42,699 nucleotides of DNA from a virus: IMG/VR virus record IMGVR_UViG_3300027712_000062, positions 1-42,699 of that record; one strand, written 5' to 3'. How positions within the stretch are numbered: the stretch's first letter is position 1; each line of letters opens with the position of its first letter. Shown piece by piece: positions 21,824 to 29,960 of this stretch. Below the pieces are notes generated by a model. The model was not told the origin of the DNA and did no database searches. It was given only the letters and a program-made list of their open reading frames with translations. The position numbers and the translations under genes are program-made.

Positions 21824-22519
21824 TCAAGGTGTTTGTTGAAGTCCTAAATCTAAATAGTCCATACGGTTATCGTAGATTCTTGGGTTTTGTGTTAAAACAC
21901 CATATATATCTTTCAAAATATTAAATAACTCTTCTTTCCAAAGGTCGTAATCAGAGTCTGTCATATCAGAAATAAAATGTCTTGGGTTCACAGGATATGT
22001 TCCTCCACCATTAAGATTAGTTTTTATTAAATTTATTATATTACCATAAACATAAATTTCAATCTCAATAGAAAAACAAGTTATTGAAGTTCTTTCATAG
22101 TCAAAGTTAAATATATAACGACTATCTTCTCCTGTAAATTTAATTTGTTGAATTTGTTTTCCATGTCTATTAATTTCTTTTCTATCTTGTTTTGATATAT
22201 AACAACCATTTGGAATGTTTTCCATCCATGAAGAATTATGACGGTATTTGAGATAGTTTGTGTTAGTTATTTCACAAAATGATTCAAACTCATCATATAA
22301 AACTTCATTTAATAAAGCTTTTCCATATGAATAATCATTTGGGTTGTCAACTTCCCATTCTATTCTTTCTCCTGTCCATTTTGGAACTAAATAAATTCCT
22401 TTAAATTCTATTGGTTCTTCGTTTAAATAATTGTAATAATAATGCTTTACAGGGTCGTTTTTAAGACTGTTTTTTTCTTCGTTTAAAACTCTTTTGATAT
22501 GTTGTCTGATACTTGTCAT
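21824..22519 (-). CDS. Leader-tagged alpha/beta protein
   Basis: The 231-residue protein begins TSIRQHIKRVLNEEKNSLKN, a leader ending L12-N13-E14. The cargo has KGIYLVPKWTGERIEWEVDN, a beta region with RYIFNFDYERTSITCFSIEI and a C-terminal helix. It overlaps the polyprotein-like gene upstream by ATGA, so it is translated from the same mRNA. Function unknown; general layout like other small cargo of this block. Confidence 0.62.
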   Translation of the reverse strand: MTSIRQHIKRVLNEEKNSLKNDPVKHYYYNYLNEEPIEFKGIYLVPKWTGERIEWEVDNPNDYSYGKALLNEVLYDEFESFCEITNTNYLKYRHNSSWMENIPNGCYISKQDRKEINRHGKQIQQIKFTGEDSRYIFNFDYERTSITCFSIEIEIYVYGNIINLIKTNLNGGGTYPVNPRHFISDMTDSDYDLWKEELFNILKDIYGVLTQNPRIYDNRMDYLDLGLQQTP

Positions 22520-24303
22520 ACAAAATATAACTTTAATTGTCCTAATCTTATAGTATCTATAATTGAGTAATTACCCACTGATGATACTATAACTTCCATT
22601 TGGTCGTTTAGATCATCAAGTTCTCCTTTTCCTACGATATCACCTAGTCTAACAGGATCTTCTTCTTCCCATCCACTATTTGAAGGGAAAGGTTTATATT
22701 CATAATATTCTCTCCATTGTTTTGCTCCCCACTCTTCATCTACTTTTAATTCTCCGTAAATTGTTAATGTGTTGGAAAATTCAGAATAACTAATATTATC
22801 TATTTCTATTTCTTTAAACCAAGAAAAACTCTTTGGTATAATTTTATTTATCACAGTTTCTATATCAGAATAATCTTCTTTTGAAGTTTTGGATTCTTTT
22901 AATGTTTTACTTTTTTTTTTAACACAATTGGGGTATCTCTTACCAAACATTGTCTTCATACCTTTTTGAGTATATCCTTTCCAACACTTTTCTGTTAGTT
23001 CTTCTTCTTTCATTTCTTGAGTCTTTCTCTTGGATGCTTCTTTTTTAGACTCAATGTATTCAAATGCGGTTCTTAATCTTTTCTTTACTTCAGGGTCTTT
23101 TGCTCTTTCTAACGCCACTCTTAATCTCTGATGTATAAGATTAATAATTTGTGATTGTCTGGCGTGTGATTTGGATTTAAAACTATCTTTGTTTAGAGTA
23201 TCAATAACATCTTGTTTTGTTTTAAACTTAACGGACACCGTATCACTTGGATTTTCATCTGTATATAATCTTCTTTCAGAACCCTTTGGTTTTTTACCAG
23301 TTCCGACCTTTGGGTCACTTTCATTAATTACTTTTTTTATTACTTTTTTTATTTGTTCTTCCAAACTTAATAAATCATCTATATCTATGTTTTTTAAATT
23401 GTCAGGAAGATCATTAACTTTTTTACTATATTCGGCATATTCTGAATCAGACTTTTCTTGTTCTTTTTCACGGTCTATTCTTTCTTTCTCTCTTTGTTTT
23501 AATTCATTACTAGCGATTTTTTCTTCTTCTTTTGACATCTCATCTTTATCAACAGTTTCAATACCCTTAGTATCTATCTTATCAATAACCCTGATCGCAG
23601 ATTTTGGAATCGGTTTATCAGTATAGATAGCACCATAGTCTGCCATTGCTTGAGGATCTTTGAAAAAATTATAATTTGGTATTTGTGTCAAATCGATTTC
23701 TAACACATAGTAATTTTTTATCTGCTCTTGTCTTTCTTTACTTAAAGAATTCCATAATGTCCAAACTATATCTTTGTGTTTGTCTTGATTTCGATATAAA
23801 TAAACCCTATCAGGATGGTTAGATAATTTACTTTCAGATTTAGGTATAAGACCTTCTTGATTTATTTTATTAAAAAAAATGTCAGGTGTTACATGATAAG
23901 CTTTGGTTTGAGTAATTTTGATCTCATCAGGCGAATGTGCCTCGTAAGTAATTTGAACATCGTCCTCACCTAAATAATCTTTAAAATTTTGTGAATATAT
24001 ACGTCCTTTCATACCTGAAAACCCAATATTGGCAGGAAACCAACCTTTCTCATCCATGAACTCATTTATCTTATCTAAAATTTCTTGATCTAAATTGTCA
24101 ACAATTATGTCAAAACTAGAATCAGAACCAAATACTCTATTAACAAATTCAACTCTATCACCATTATCTGTATTGGAATTACCCAACATATCTATTAGTT
24201 CAGATTGAATTGTCTTTATGTCTTCAGACGATGTATTGTGTAATTCTTCTTTGATTACCCCCATCATTTCTTGTATTCTTGATATTTGTTCTTGTAGATT
24301 CAT
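22516..24303 (-). CDS. Polyprotein-like: leader, ART-like module, KPKGS module, C-terminal module
   Basis: Start at the ATG giving NLQEQISRIQEMMGVIKEE (595 residues), preceded by an ATATTTATT box. Leader ends I17-K18-E19. Residues about 120-245 carry KAYHVTPDIFFNKI, EGLIP and HPDRVYLY, a pattern reminiscent of ADP-ribosyltransferase or RNA 2'-phosphotransferase folds. A charged coiled coil (250-300) follows, then a second leader, LEEQIKKVIKKVINES (314-329). The next module has KPKGSERRLYTDENPSDTVS, a SQIINLIHQRLRVALERAKD helix and CWKGYTQKGMKTMFG (440-454), elements I know from T4-like phage proteins. A third site TLKES (467-471) precedes a beta-rich last module. Cleavage after E19, E328 and E470 would give three products. 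Confidence 0.72.
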   Translation of the reverse strand: MNLQEQISRIQEMMGVIKEELHNTSSEDIKTIQSELIDMLGNSNTDNGDRVEFVNRVFGSDSSFDIIVDNLDQEILDKINEFMDEKGWFPANIGFSGMKGRIYSQNFKDYLGEDDVQITYEAHSPDEIKITQTKAYHVTPDIFFNKINQEGLIPKSESKLSNHPDRVYLYRNQDKHKDIVWTLWNSLSKERQEQIKNYYVLEIDLTQIPNYNFFKDPQAMADYGAIYTDKPIPKSAIRVIDKIDTKGIETVDKDEMSKEEEKIASNELKQREKERIDREKEQEKSDSEYAEYSKKVNDLPDNLKNIDIDDLLSLEEQIKKVIKKVINESDPKVGTGKKPKGSERRLYTDENPSDTVSVKFKTKQDVIDTLNKDSFKSKSHARQSQIINLIHQRLRVALERAKDPEVKKRLRTAFEYIESKKEASKRKTQEMKEEELTEKCWKGYTQKGMKTMFGKRYPNCVKKKSKTLKESKTSKEDYSDIETVINKIIPKSFSWFKEIEIDNISYSEFSNTLTIYGELKVDEEWGAKQWREYYEYKPFPSNSGWEEEDPVRLGDIVGKGELDDLNDQMEVIVSSVGNYSIIDTIRLGQLKLYFV

Positions 24304-24316
24304 ATCAAATAAATAT

Positions 24317-24574
24317 CTAAGAAACTTTAAATTCGCAGTTGATATAAAAATCAAATGGGAACATATTTGACATATCTTCCTCTAATTGTTTTAGTATATT
24401 TAAATCTCTACCTTTTCTTCCAAAAAACCTATGTGCCTTTTGGGCTGTATCACAACAAACAGTTATAAATATAATATGTTTCTTATCACTATATCTGAAT
24501 TTCAAATTATCATAATCATGTGGAATGATCAGTTTGAAATAGTCTAATATTAGTTTATCTAATTTATTTTCCAT
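24317..24574 (-). CDS. Small alpha/beta protein
   Basis: An 85-residue protein (MENKLDKLILDYFKLIIPHD start) with a strand pair (HIIFITVCCDTAQKAHRFFG) and a closing DFYINCEFKVS strand. The order helix, two strands, helix, strand is the same as in the three genes that follow it upstream and in modules of the 25453 polyprotein, but the leader is weak and has no (L/I)xE end. It overlaps the end of the 24559 gene by 16 bases. Function unknown. Confidence 0.55.
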   Translation of the reverse strand: MENKLDKLILDYFKLIIPHDYDNLKFRYSDKKHIIFITVCCDTAQKAHRFFGRKGRDLNILKQLEEDMSNMFPFDFYINCEFKVS

Positions 24575-24861
24575 GCTCCGTATTTATATTCTTTAACTAA
24601 TGGTGTAGTGTAGATCTTAGGGTAATTGATATACCCCACCATTAATTCGATTTTAAGATTTGGGAGATATCTCTTTAATTGAACTCTAATCCATCTAATA
24701 TCATTTTCATTATTCCACGCAGCATTTGTGTATCTTACCGTGCTTTCTTTGAGGTCTTGGGTAACAACAATACGATACGACCCATCTTCCTGTAAGGTAA
24801 TGTCTAACGGGAGGTTAACCTCATCAATAAGGGATTCAATATATTTGGATAAGTCTTTCAT
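24559..24861 (-). CDS. Small leader-like alpha/beta protein
   Basis: A 100-residue protein starting MKDLSKYIESLIDEVNLPLD; the start ends I12-D13-E14, a short class-D leader. The cargo has strands SYRIVVTQDLKESTVRY, a helix NDIRWIRVQLKRYLPN and LKIELMVGYINYPKIY. It overlaps the 24858 gene by ATGA. MKDLSKYI is shared exactly with the 24858 product, so the pair arose by duplication. Function unknown. Confidence 0.58.
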   Translation of the reverse strand: MKDLSKYIESLIDEVNLPLDITLQEDGSYRIVVTQDLKESTVRYTNAAWNNENDIRWIRVQLKRYLPNLKIELMVGYINYPKIYTTPLVKEYKYGAWKIN

Positions 24862-25097
24862 GATATATATTCAATTCGGACATTAATAAGATATTTTATA
24901 CTATCGTTTAAGAAGTAAGTATTCATTATACTTGATACCAATTCTTTAATAATTTTTTTGACAAAGTCAATTTCATATCTAAGATCTCTAAGGTATATGT
25001 CAATAACATAAATTTTTCCGTTGTAATAGACTCTGTAATCAGCACCTAAATCTGTATCTTCGAGAAGACTTGATATATATTTGGATAAATCTTTCAT
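24858..25097 (-). CDS. Small leader-like alpha/beta protein, paralog of 24559
   Basis: A 79-residue protein with start MKDLSKYISSLLEDTDLGAD (L11-L12-E13). Strands DYRVYYNGKIYVIDIYLRDL and a helix FVKKIIKELVSSIMNTYF follow, then YLINVRIEYIS. The same helix-strand-strand-helix-strand layout as in its neighbours. Probably the first gene of a three-gene coupled unit (24858, 24559, 24317). Function unknown. Confidence 0.57.
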   Translation of the reverse strand: MKDLSKYISSLLEDTDLGADYRVYYNGKIYVIDIYLRDLRYEIDFVKKIIKELVSSIMNTYFLNDSIKYLINVRIEYIS

Positions 25098-25108
25098 TAA
25101 CGCTAAGA

Positions 25109-25141
25109 TAAAAAAAATCCCCCAATTTCACAAGTGGAGGA
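25109..25141 (-). terminator. Terminator of the 25152 gene
   Basis: On the minus strand, TCCTCCACTT pairs with AATTGGGGGA (one mismatch, one G-T pair), followed by eight T. The 5' flank AATAATTTGATCCTCC is shared with the orphan leader at 21781. Confidence 0.8.
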
Positions 25142-25151
25142 TCAAATTATT

Positions 25152-25424
25152 TTATGGTGTTTTAAGTTCATATTCGTTATATTCATAACTAATCATACAG
25201 TTGTCCCAATCTAAATTCAGGTAGTCTCTTAAACCATTCATAAGATCGTGCCTATCAATACCTTTGTTGATTGTCGCCCATAATCCATCAGTTGGTTTTA
25301 AATCAACCACAATACGAACCTCATATCTTTTTGGTGAGTTAGTCACTTGGACCTCGATATCATCTCTATGTGAAAGATGATTATATACATATTGTTCTAT
25401 TACTTTTGAAATGTCTTTTACCAT
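25152..25424 (-). CDS. Small alpha/beta protein with host-type box at the start
   Basis: I start at the ATG giving MVKDISKVIEQYVYNHLSHR, since TATATTTG lies six bases before it and the longer frame adds only a hydrophobic stretch. The 90-residue product has strands DIEVQVTNSPKRYEVRIVVD and a helix NKGIDRHDLMNGLRDYLN, then CMISYEYNEYEL. It belongs to the same small-domain family as 24858 and 24559 but lacks an (L/I)xE leader end. Ends in a good terminator. Function unknown. Confidence 0.55.
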   Translation of the reverse strand: MVKDISKVIEQYVYNHLSHRDDIEVQVTNSPKRYEVRIVVDLKPTDGLWATINKGIDRHDLMNGLRDYLNLDWDNCMISYEYNEYELKTP

Positions 25425-25430
25425 TAATGG

Positions 25431-25438
25431 CAAATATA
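25431..25438 (-). promoter_or_regulatory. Host-type -7 box TATATTTG six bases before ATG
   Basis: TAnnTTTG match directly upstream of the 25424 start. No TTG at the expected distance, so weaker than 16982. Confidence 0.35.
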
Positions 25439-25452
25439 ATAAAATTATTTGA

Positions 25453-28077
25453 CTAATCCCGATAACCATTTTGAATTGTTTCCATCATCCAAGAAATGAT
25501 TGATAGTAACTCGTCATTAGTTAGGTTGTTAATTGTTGTTAGATATTGGTCTTTTTGTTCTCTATGCCCATATTCATCAAGATGATATTCCCACATTTCA
25601 ATGGCAATAGAATCAGCATCATGTACTAATATGTCCTCAACATATTTGGTATCACTTAATGGTATTTGAACATTAAAAATAGAACCATAATTTTCATCAT
25701 ATCCGCCACCATGTTCTAAAACAAATTCTCTAATATATTGTTTTAATAGTTCTTTGGGATTATCTATATGTTTTAACAATGATCTAACTTGATTGAAGTC
25801 TAATCCTGTCATTTCAATAAAGTCATATAGTCCGTCTTTCTCTAATAGTTTGATTAAAGATTTTTCTTTAATTGAAGATTCATTTAGAGGTTTCCACTTA
25901 CAATTTGGTGATGCATATGAACCAACATAAAAATTATCTATTGGGAGATAATCTTTGATTGTTTCTTTAATATCTCGTCTTAATTTACTAACATAATGAC
26001 TCATACCAATAACAGCAAAAAACTTCTCATTCAATTCTTCCGTTCCCATATTTAAATCAATAAGATACATGTCATCTTCTTCATTATACAAAACTCTAAT
26101 ATCACAAACACAATCTTCGTCTTTGAATGGTTCTACAAGATCTTTAATAATATTCAAATACTTTGGTTGTTTTTCTTCTGATTCATTTATATCTCTATCG
26201 AAATGTATGTAATATTTGAAGTCCATAGGAAATACCTCCAAGTCTTCCATAACTTGTTTCCCAACTCTTTTAATAACAGAGTTAATTCCTCCACCCAATT
26301 TAATCGAGTCTTGAACATTAAAGAATATATTAACAATAACATCATCGTGTGTGTCATCATAATACACAGTAAATTTTTTAACACTTGGATATTCGTTGGA
26401 GTTTAAATAATCTTCTATTTTTTGAACTAACTTATTAAACTTTCTTTCTTGTTTAGATTCGTCAGATTCGTTTATAACATTACCTTCATCGTCATAGTCT
26501 ATTTTTTGAACATCAATAAAAAAGTCTGCATTCTTATATTTCCAATCCCAACCTGCTGCCCACCATGGAGATAAAATAATACCATCTCCTGTCATTTCTT
26601 TAATCTCATCTTGTATTCTATGTGAAAACCAATTATCGTAGTTTGCCGCAGTATCTTCCACATCATGATAGATTTTGATAAGTGGTTTTCCTTCATAATT
26701 TGTATCAACTTCAATAAATTCAACCTCATCGAAAAGACTATAAATCATTTCTTTTACTAACTTAAGTTTTTTGTCTTCTGATTTATTTTCTGATTCCATC
26801 AGTTTATCATCGTAGTTAAAGAAATTTGTATCTTTACCTGAACCTTCATAGATAAGTTTGATTGCCTCTTTAGGTATGTCTTGAAAGGTTACTATATGTT
26901 TTGACCTTGATTCATAATGTCTATCTTTATACCACTTAACATTTGGTATTTTTGTTGTGTCAATCTCCCAAACATCGTCGTCATATGTTGAATCAAACCA
27001 AGCCCTTTTGTTTGATGAGTTGGTTGCAAATATGGCAGGAATACATTTTTCACCATATCCTGCATATATTTTATAACATTCACCAGCACGAACTTTTAAT
27101 CCCTGTTCTTCAATTTTATTTCTAAACATAGGATTTGATTGATGATAAACTTTTTCTTTTGGTGTTATTTCTTTTCCTGCTGGACTATATTCTTTGTCTT
27201 CTGTTTTACTTTCTCTTAGATAAATATTTTCTTTATCGTCACACTTTGGTGTTTGTTCTCCACGAACACCAATTACTACTCCAGTATAGTTTGCAATTTC
27301 TTTTGAAATGTCCTCTAAAACATCTAAATACATTTGTCTTATACCTTGTGTCATGGGCCAAAGTTTTGTTCCGTAACCACCAATAAATAAAACTGTAACT
27401 TCAGGTATATTAAAAACTTTGTTTAATGTTATTTCATAAGAACAAATAAGATGATTATATTCAGGAAGTATCATATCTTCCATAATCATTTTTACTATTT
27501 TGAAAAGTTTTTTTACATCCCTTTCACTTTCGTTTAAACTTTCAGACTCACCATAAAGTTTATTATGGATGTTTTTAACTTCAAAGTCCTCGTTACTAAA
27601 ATCATAACCATAATCTATCGAATTAATGTCTTGACCATTTATTTCTGCAACCGTAAGGTAATTTGTATTGAATATCCTACCATCATTAAATTTACTTTCG
27701 AACCCACTATGTTGTGCCTCATCCACTAAATACTTAATCATCTCTTTGAAAACTTCGTTTTCTTCGGATGTTAATTTGTTTTCATCATATAAAACATTTA
27801 TTTCGGGCCAGTGGTTAGTGTTATGAACATTACTACGTCTACCAATTATTTCATACTCTAAAGGAAATTCCAAATATCCTACATAATAAAAAGTAACTAT
27901 TCCTGTTAGTTTCTCAAATAAAGAACTAAATTCGGGATCTCCTTTGAATATTCTTTTAAGGTTTTCTAACCCTCCAACCATATCAATAGCATCAAAGATA
28001 CCATTATCTTCGATAACTTGTTTCAACTCATGTTGAAGTCTATTTTCTTTTAAGATATGTCTAATCAGTTCTCTCAT
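25453..28077 (-). CDS. Polyprotein-like protein: leader plus seven modules joined by (L/I)xES sites
   Basis: The 874-residue protein starts with the class-D leader RELIRHILKEN (cut after E11). Six internal junctions follow: LNES 181, LRES 287, LMES 426, INES 535, INES 630 and LNES 731, each (L/I)-x-E-S. Cutting after each Glu gives segments of about 172, 106, 139, 109, 95, 101 and 141 residues. Segment 3 has KVYHQSNPMFRNKIEEQGLK and IPAIFATNSS, ART-like as in 22516. Segments 2, 4, 5 and 6 share a helix-strand-strand-helix-strand layout and resemble the free small proteins nearby. Segments 1 and 7 share a VIEDNGIFDAIDMVGG / LLEKDGLYDFIEMTGL motif. Junctions are followed by Ser/Glu/Lys-rich linkers. 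Confidence 0.72.
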   Translation of the reverse strand: MRELIRHILKENRLQHELKQVIEDNGIFDAIDMVGGLENLKRIFKGDPEFSSLFEKLTGIVTFYYVGYLEFPLEYEIIGRRSNVHNTNHWPEINVLYDENKLTSEENEVFKEMIKYLVDEAQHSGFESKFNDGRIFNTNYLTVAEINGQDINSIDYGYDFSNEDFEVKNIHNKLYGESESLNESERDVKKLFKIVKMIMEDMILPEYNHLICSYEITLNKVFNIPEVTVLFIGGYGTKLWPMTQGIRQMYLDVLEDISKEIANYTGVVIGVRGEQTPKCDDKENIYLRESKTEDKEYSPAGKEITPKEKVYHQSNPMFRNKIEEQGLKVRAGECYKIYAGYGEKCIPAIFATNSSNKRAWFDSTYDDDVWEIDTTKIPNVKWYKDRHYESRSKHIVTFQDIPKEAIKLIYEGSGKDTNFFNYDDKLMESENKSEDKKLKLVKEMIYSLFDEVEFIEVDTNYEGKPLIKIYHDVEDTAANYDNWFSHRIQDEIKEMTGDGIILSPWWAAGWDWKYKNADFFIDVQKIDYDDEGNVINESDESKQERKFNKLVQKIEDYLNSNEYPSVKKFTVYYDDTHDDVIVNIFFNVQDSIKLGGGINSVIKRVGKQVMEDLEVFPMDFKYYIHFDRDINESEEKQPKYLNIIKDLVEPFKDEDCVCDIRVLYNEEDDMYLIDLNMGTEELNEKFFAVIGMSHYVSKLRRDIKETIKDYLPIDNFYVGSYASPNCKWKPLNESSIKEKSLIKLLEKDGLYDFIEMTGLDFNQVRSLLKHIDNPKELLKQYIREFVLEHGGGYDENYGSIFNVQIPLSDTKYVEDILVHDADSIAIEMWEYHLDEYGHREQKDQYLTTINNLTNDELLSIISWMMETIQNGYRD

Positions 28078-28082
28078 TTTTA

Positions 28083-28721
28083 TTATCCTCTTAATCTATC
28101 ATATTCATCATTACGAAGTTTTTCTAAATATGTTTTTTCAATCCATCCTGGACTTTCTTCTTCTTGTTTCATTATATCATCTCTTTTGAAAAGTGTGGTT
28201 TTAAGAATATGTTCTATCATATCCTCCTCAGTCACATCATCAGGTTTTGTCATTGGTGGAACACAAATTTGAGCGTCTCTATTATCTATTTTAAATTCAG
28301 AAATATAAATGTCATTTCTACTCATCTTACTTTGAATTTCACCTAAATAAGTGTCTTCAAACCATTCTTCAAAAAGGTATTTTAAGTAACTTGCTCTTAC
28401 AGGAATATCAGACATCAACTCTTTAAATATGTCATTTGGAATATAAAGTGAACCTGAATCAAAATCTCTTTCTTCAGTTTTTCTTCTGTCGTCATATATA
28501 TCACTATTATCTTCAAAAAATAATATAAGACTCATTATTTCTCTACCATTTTTACAAAATTCAAAGTCATGTCTTGTTTCCCAAGATTTACTGTAATACA
28601 TTTTTACACCATCAAAATAGTCGTTTAACCATCTATAAACAAGTTGTTCTACCTTTGGTGTAGGTTTAGAATATTTTCTAGTAACCTCATCTTCTAATAT
28701 TAATTTAATTAAATTTCTCAT
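28083..28721 (-). CDS. Leader-tagged protein, paralog of the 14746 product
   Basis: The 212-residue protein starts RNLIKLILEDEV (I8-L9-E10). The cargo has PKVEQLVYRWLNDYFDGVKM, REIMSLILFFEDNSDIYDD and SLYIPNDIFKELMSDIPVRA; the last block matches SLYIREDIYRTIMDFIPN in the 14746 product. A Lys/Glu-rich end follows with QICVPPMTKPDDVTEEDM. It overlaps the upstream gene by ATGA and lies five bases before the polyprotein start, so it belongs to the same coupled mRNA. Function unknown. Confidence 0.62.
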   Translation of the reverse strand: MRNLIKLILEDEVTRKYSKPTPKVEQLVYRWLNDYFDGVKMYYSKSWETRHDFEFCKNGREIMSLILFFEDNSDIYDDRRKTEERDFDSGSLYIPNDIFKELMSDIPVRASYLKYLFEEWFEDTYLGEIQSKMSRNDIYISEFKIDNRDAQICVPPMTKPDDVTEEDMIEHILKTTLFKRDDIMKQEEESPGWIEKTYLEKLRNDEYDRLRG

Positions 28722-29155
28722 CTAAATTTAAATCTATCTGGATCTAATGTTTTTATATCGTTAAATTCATCTTTGGCCGTTAAATGCTCAGGAAGCATTT
28801 CATAAATGTCATTTAATTCTTGTTTTAGTTTTTTATAATCTTCAAACATTTCGTCACTTGTCATTTCATTTCTAATATTTAATATTGAAACAGCATATGG
28901 ATAATCTTCGTTAGATAATTCATTTTTGTTTCTTTTGTGATAGTCGCTTAAGTCACTATTATAAAATTCTTTTAGTTTTTCTATATCACAAATAATATTA
29001 ATATCAATTGAAAAATTACCATAAATACCTAATTCCCATCCAATGATAAATGGATAAGATTTTTTTAGAATTTTTATAGCAAGATTAATTCCTTTGTTTA
29101 AAGTTTCAGAATCATCCGTTTCTTCTTTTAATATTTGTCTAATCAAATCTTTCAT
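28718..29155 (-). CDS. Leader-tagged small protein
   Basis: The ATG overlapping the upstream stop (ATGA) is taken as start, giving MKDLIRQILKEETDDSETLN, class-D leader ending L9-K10-E11; a GTG one codon earlier is less likely. The 145-residue product has a strand-rich middle (GWELGIYGNFSIDINIICDI) and a long helix (FEDYKKLKQELNDIYEMLPE). Part of the four-gene coupled series 29912-28083. Function unknown. Confidence 0.62.
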   Translation of the reverse strand: MKDLIRQILKEETDDSETLNKGINLAIKILKKSYPFIIGWELGIYGNFSIDINIICDIEKLKEFYNSDLSDYHKRNKNELSNEDYPYAVSILNIRNEMTSDEMFEDYKKLKQELNDIYEMLPEHLTAKDEFNDIKTLDPDRFKFR

Positions 29156-29478
29156 CACATTACTTTATCTAAAAACCTTTTAATAGTTCTAACTATTTTT
29201 TGTCTATATGGATCATTCTCATTTGAAAAATTATTAATAGGTTCAATAATCTCATAATCATTTAAAATATTTATAATTTCCAAAATATTACTTTTTTTAC
29301 TTCTCCAAGTAGATAGTTGATAATAATCACCTCCGATCTCTAAGTATAAGTTTTTAAATTTTAAATTTTCACCTAAATCCAATTCTTTTATTTTATATCT
29401 TCTCAAAAGAAAATTCAAAACATTTTGGTCAATTTCCTCAGTTTCTTCTTTTAATATATGTCTAATTAACTCTTTCAT
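29155..29478 (-). CDS. Leader-tagged small protein
   Basis: The 107-residue protein starts MKELIRHILKEETEEIDQ; RELIRHILKE and KELIRHILKE are almost identical in the 25453 protein, so the leaders were copied. The cargo has LEIGGDYYQLSTWRSKKSNI and a basic helical end RQKIVRTIKRFLDKVM. Start overlaps the upstream stop by one base. Function unknown. Confidence 0.62.
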   Translation of the reverse strand: MKELIRHILKEETEEIDQNVLNFLLRRYKIKELDLGENLKFKNLYLEIGGDYYQLSTWRSKKSNILEIINILNDYEIIEPINNFSNENDPYRQKIVRTIKRFLDKVM

Positions 29479-29912
29479 TATGCGTCGTATTCGTCTTGAA
29501 ATATTATAAATTCTAATGTTATCATAAATGGATCATCACCATCAGTCCGCCATTTCATACCAATTGGCATGCAACTCAATGTCCAATCATTGTCAGGTCC
29601 TCTTTTAATTAAACCACCTTTTTTAGTAAAAGTAAATTGTCTATTAATTTCATAAACTTCGTCTTCTAAAAGATCAATTCGTCTTCCAAGAGCGCCAAAA
29701 TCATGGTCTTCAAAGTATGATTTTACCGTAAGTTTTCCTTCAATATAAGGGTATTTAGGGTTAAATTGGATTTCACTTATTTCTACAGAATCAACATCAG
29801 AAGAAAGACTACTTTCAAAAATATATTGGAATTTTTGCATTGATTTTCTAAATCTTTGTTCAAGATTATTTTCCTCATTTTCTTTTAATATTTTTCGAAT
29901 AATGTTTTTCAT
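29478..29912 (-). CDS. Leader-tagged small beta-rich protein, first of a coupled series
   Basis: The 144-residue protein starts MKNIIRKILKENEENNLEQR (L9-K10-E11), preceded by GATATTTATAAAA. The cargo has VDSVEISEIQFNPKYPYIEG, a GALGRRIDLLEDEVYEINRQ helix and DPFMITLEFIIFQDEYDA at the end. It heads the run 29478, 29155, 28718, 28083, 25453 with overlaps or tiny gaps, so a single mRNA is likely. Function unknown. Confidence 0.63.
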   Translation of the reverse strand: MKNIIRKILKENEENNLEQRFRKSMQKFQYIFESSLSSDVDSVEISEIQFNPKYPYIEGKLTVKSYFEDHDFGALGRRIDLLEDEVYEINRQFTFTKKGGLIKRGPDNDWTLSCMPIGMKWRTDGDDPFMITLEFIIFQDEYDA

Positions 29913-29960
29913 TTTTTATAAATATCATTAAAGATAAAACCAACAAATTAATTAAAGTTT

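Noticed and set aside
23171-23626. 151-codon plus-strand frame opposite the 22516 gene
   Set aside because: It is antisense to a Lys/Glu-rich coiled-coil and Ser/Phe-biased, typical of a shadow frame.
25453-28077. The long protein being a frameshift fusion by assembly error
   Set aside because: The frame is open for 874 codons with uniform codon use and six regular junctions; a chance fusion would not give this regularity.
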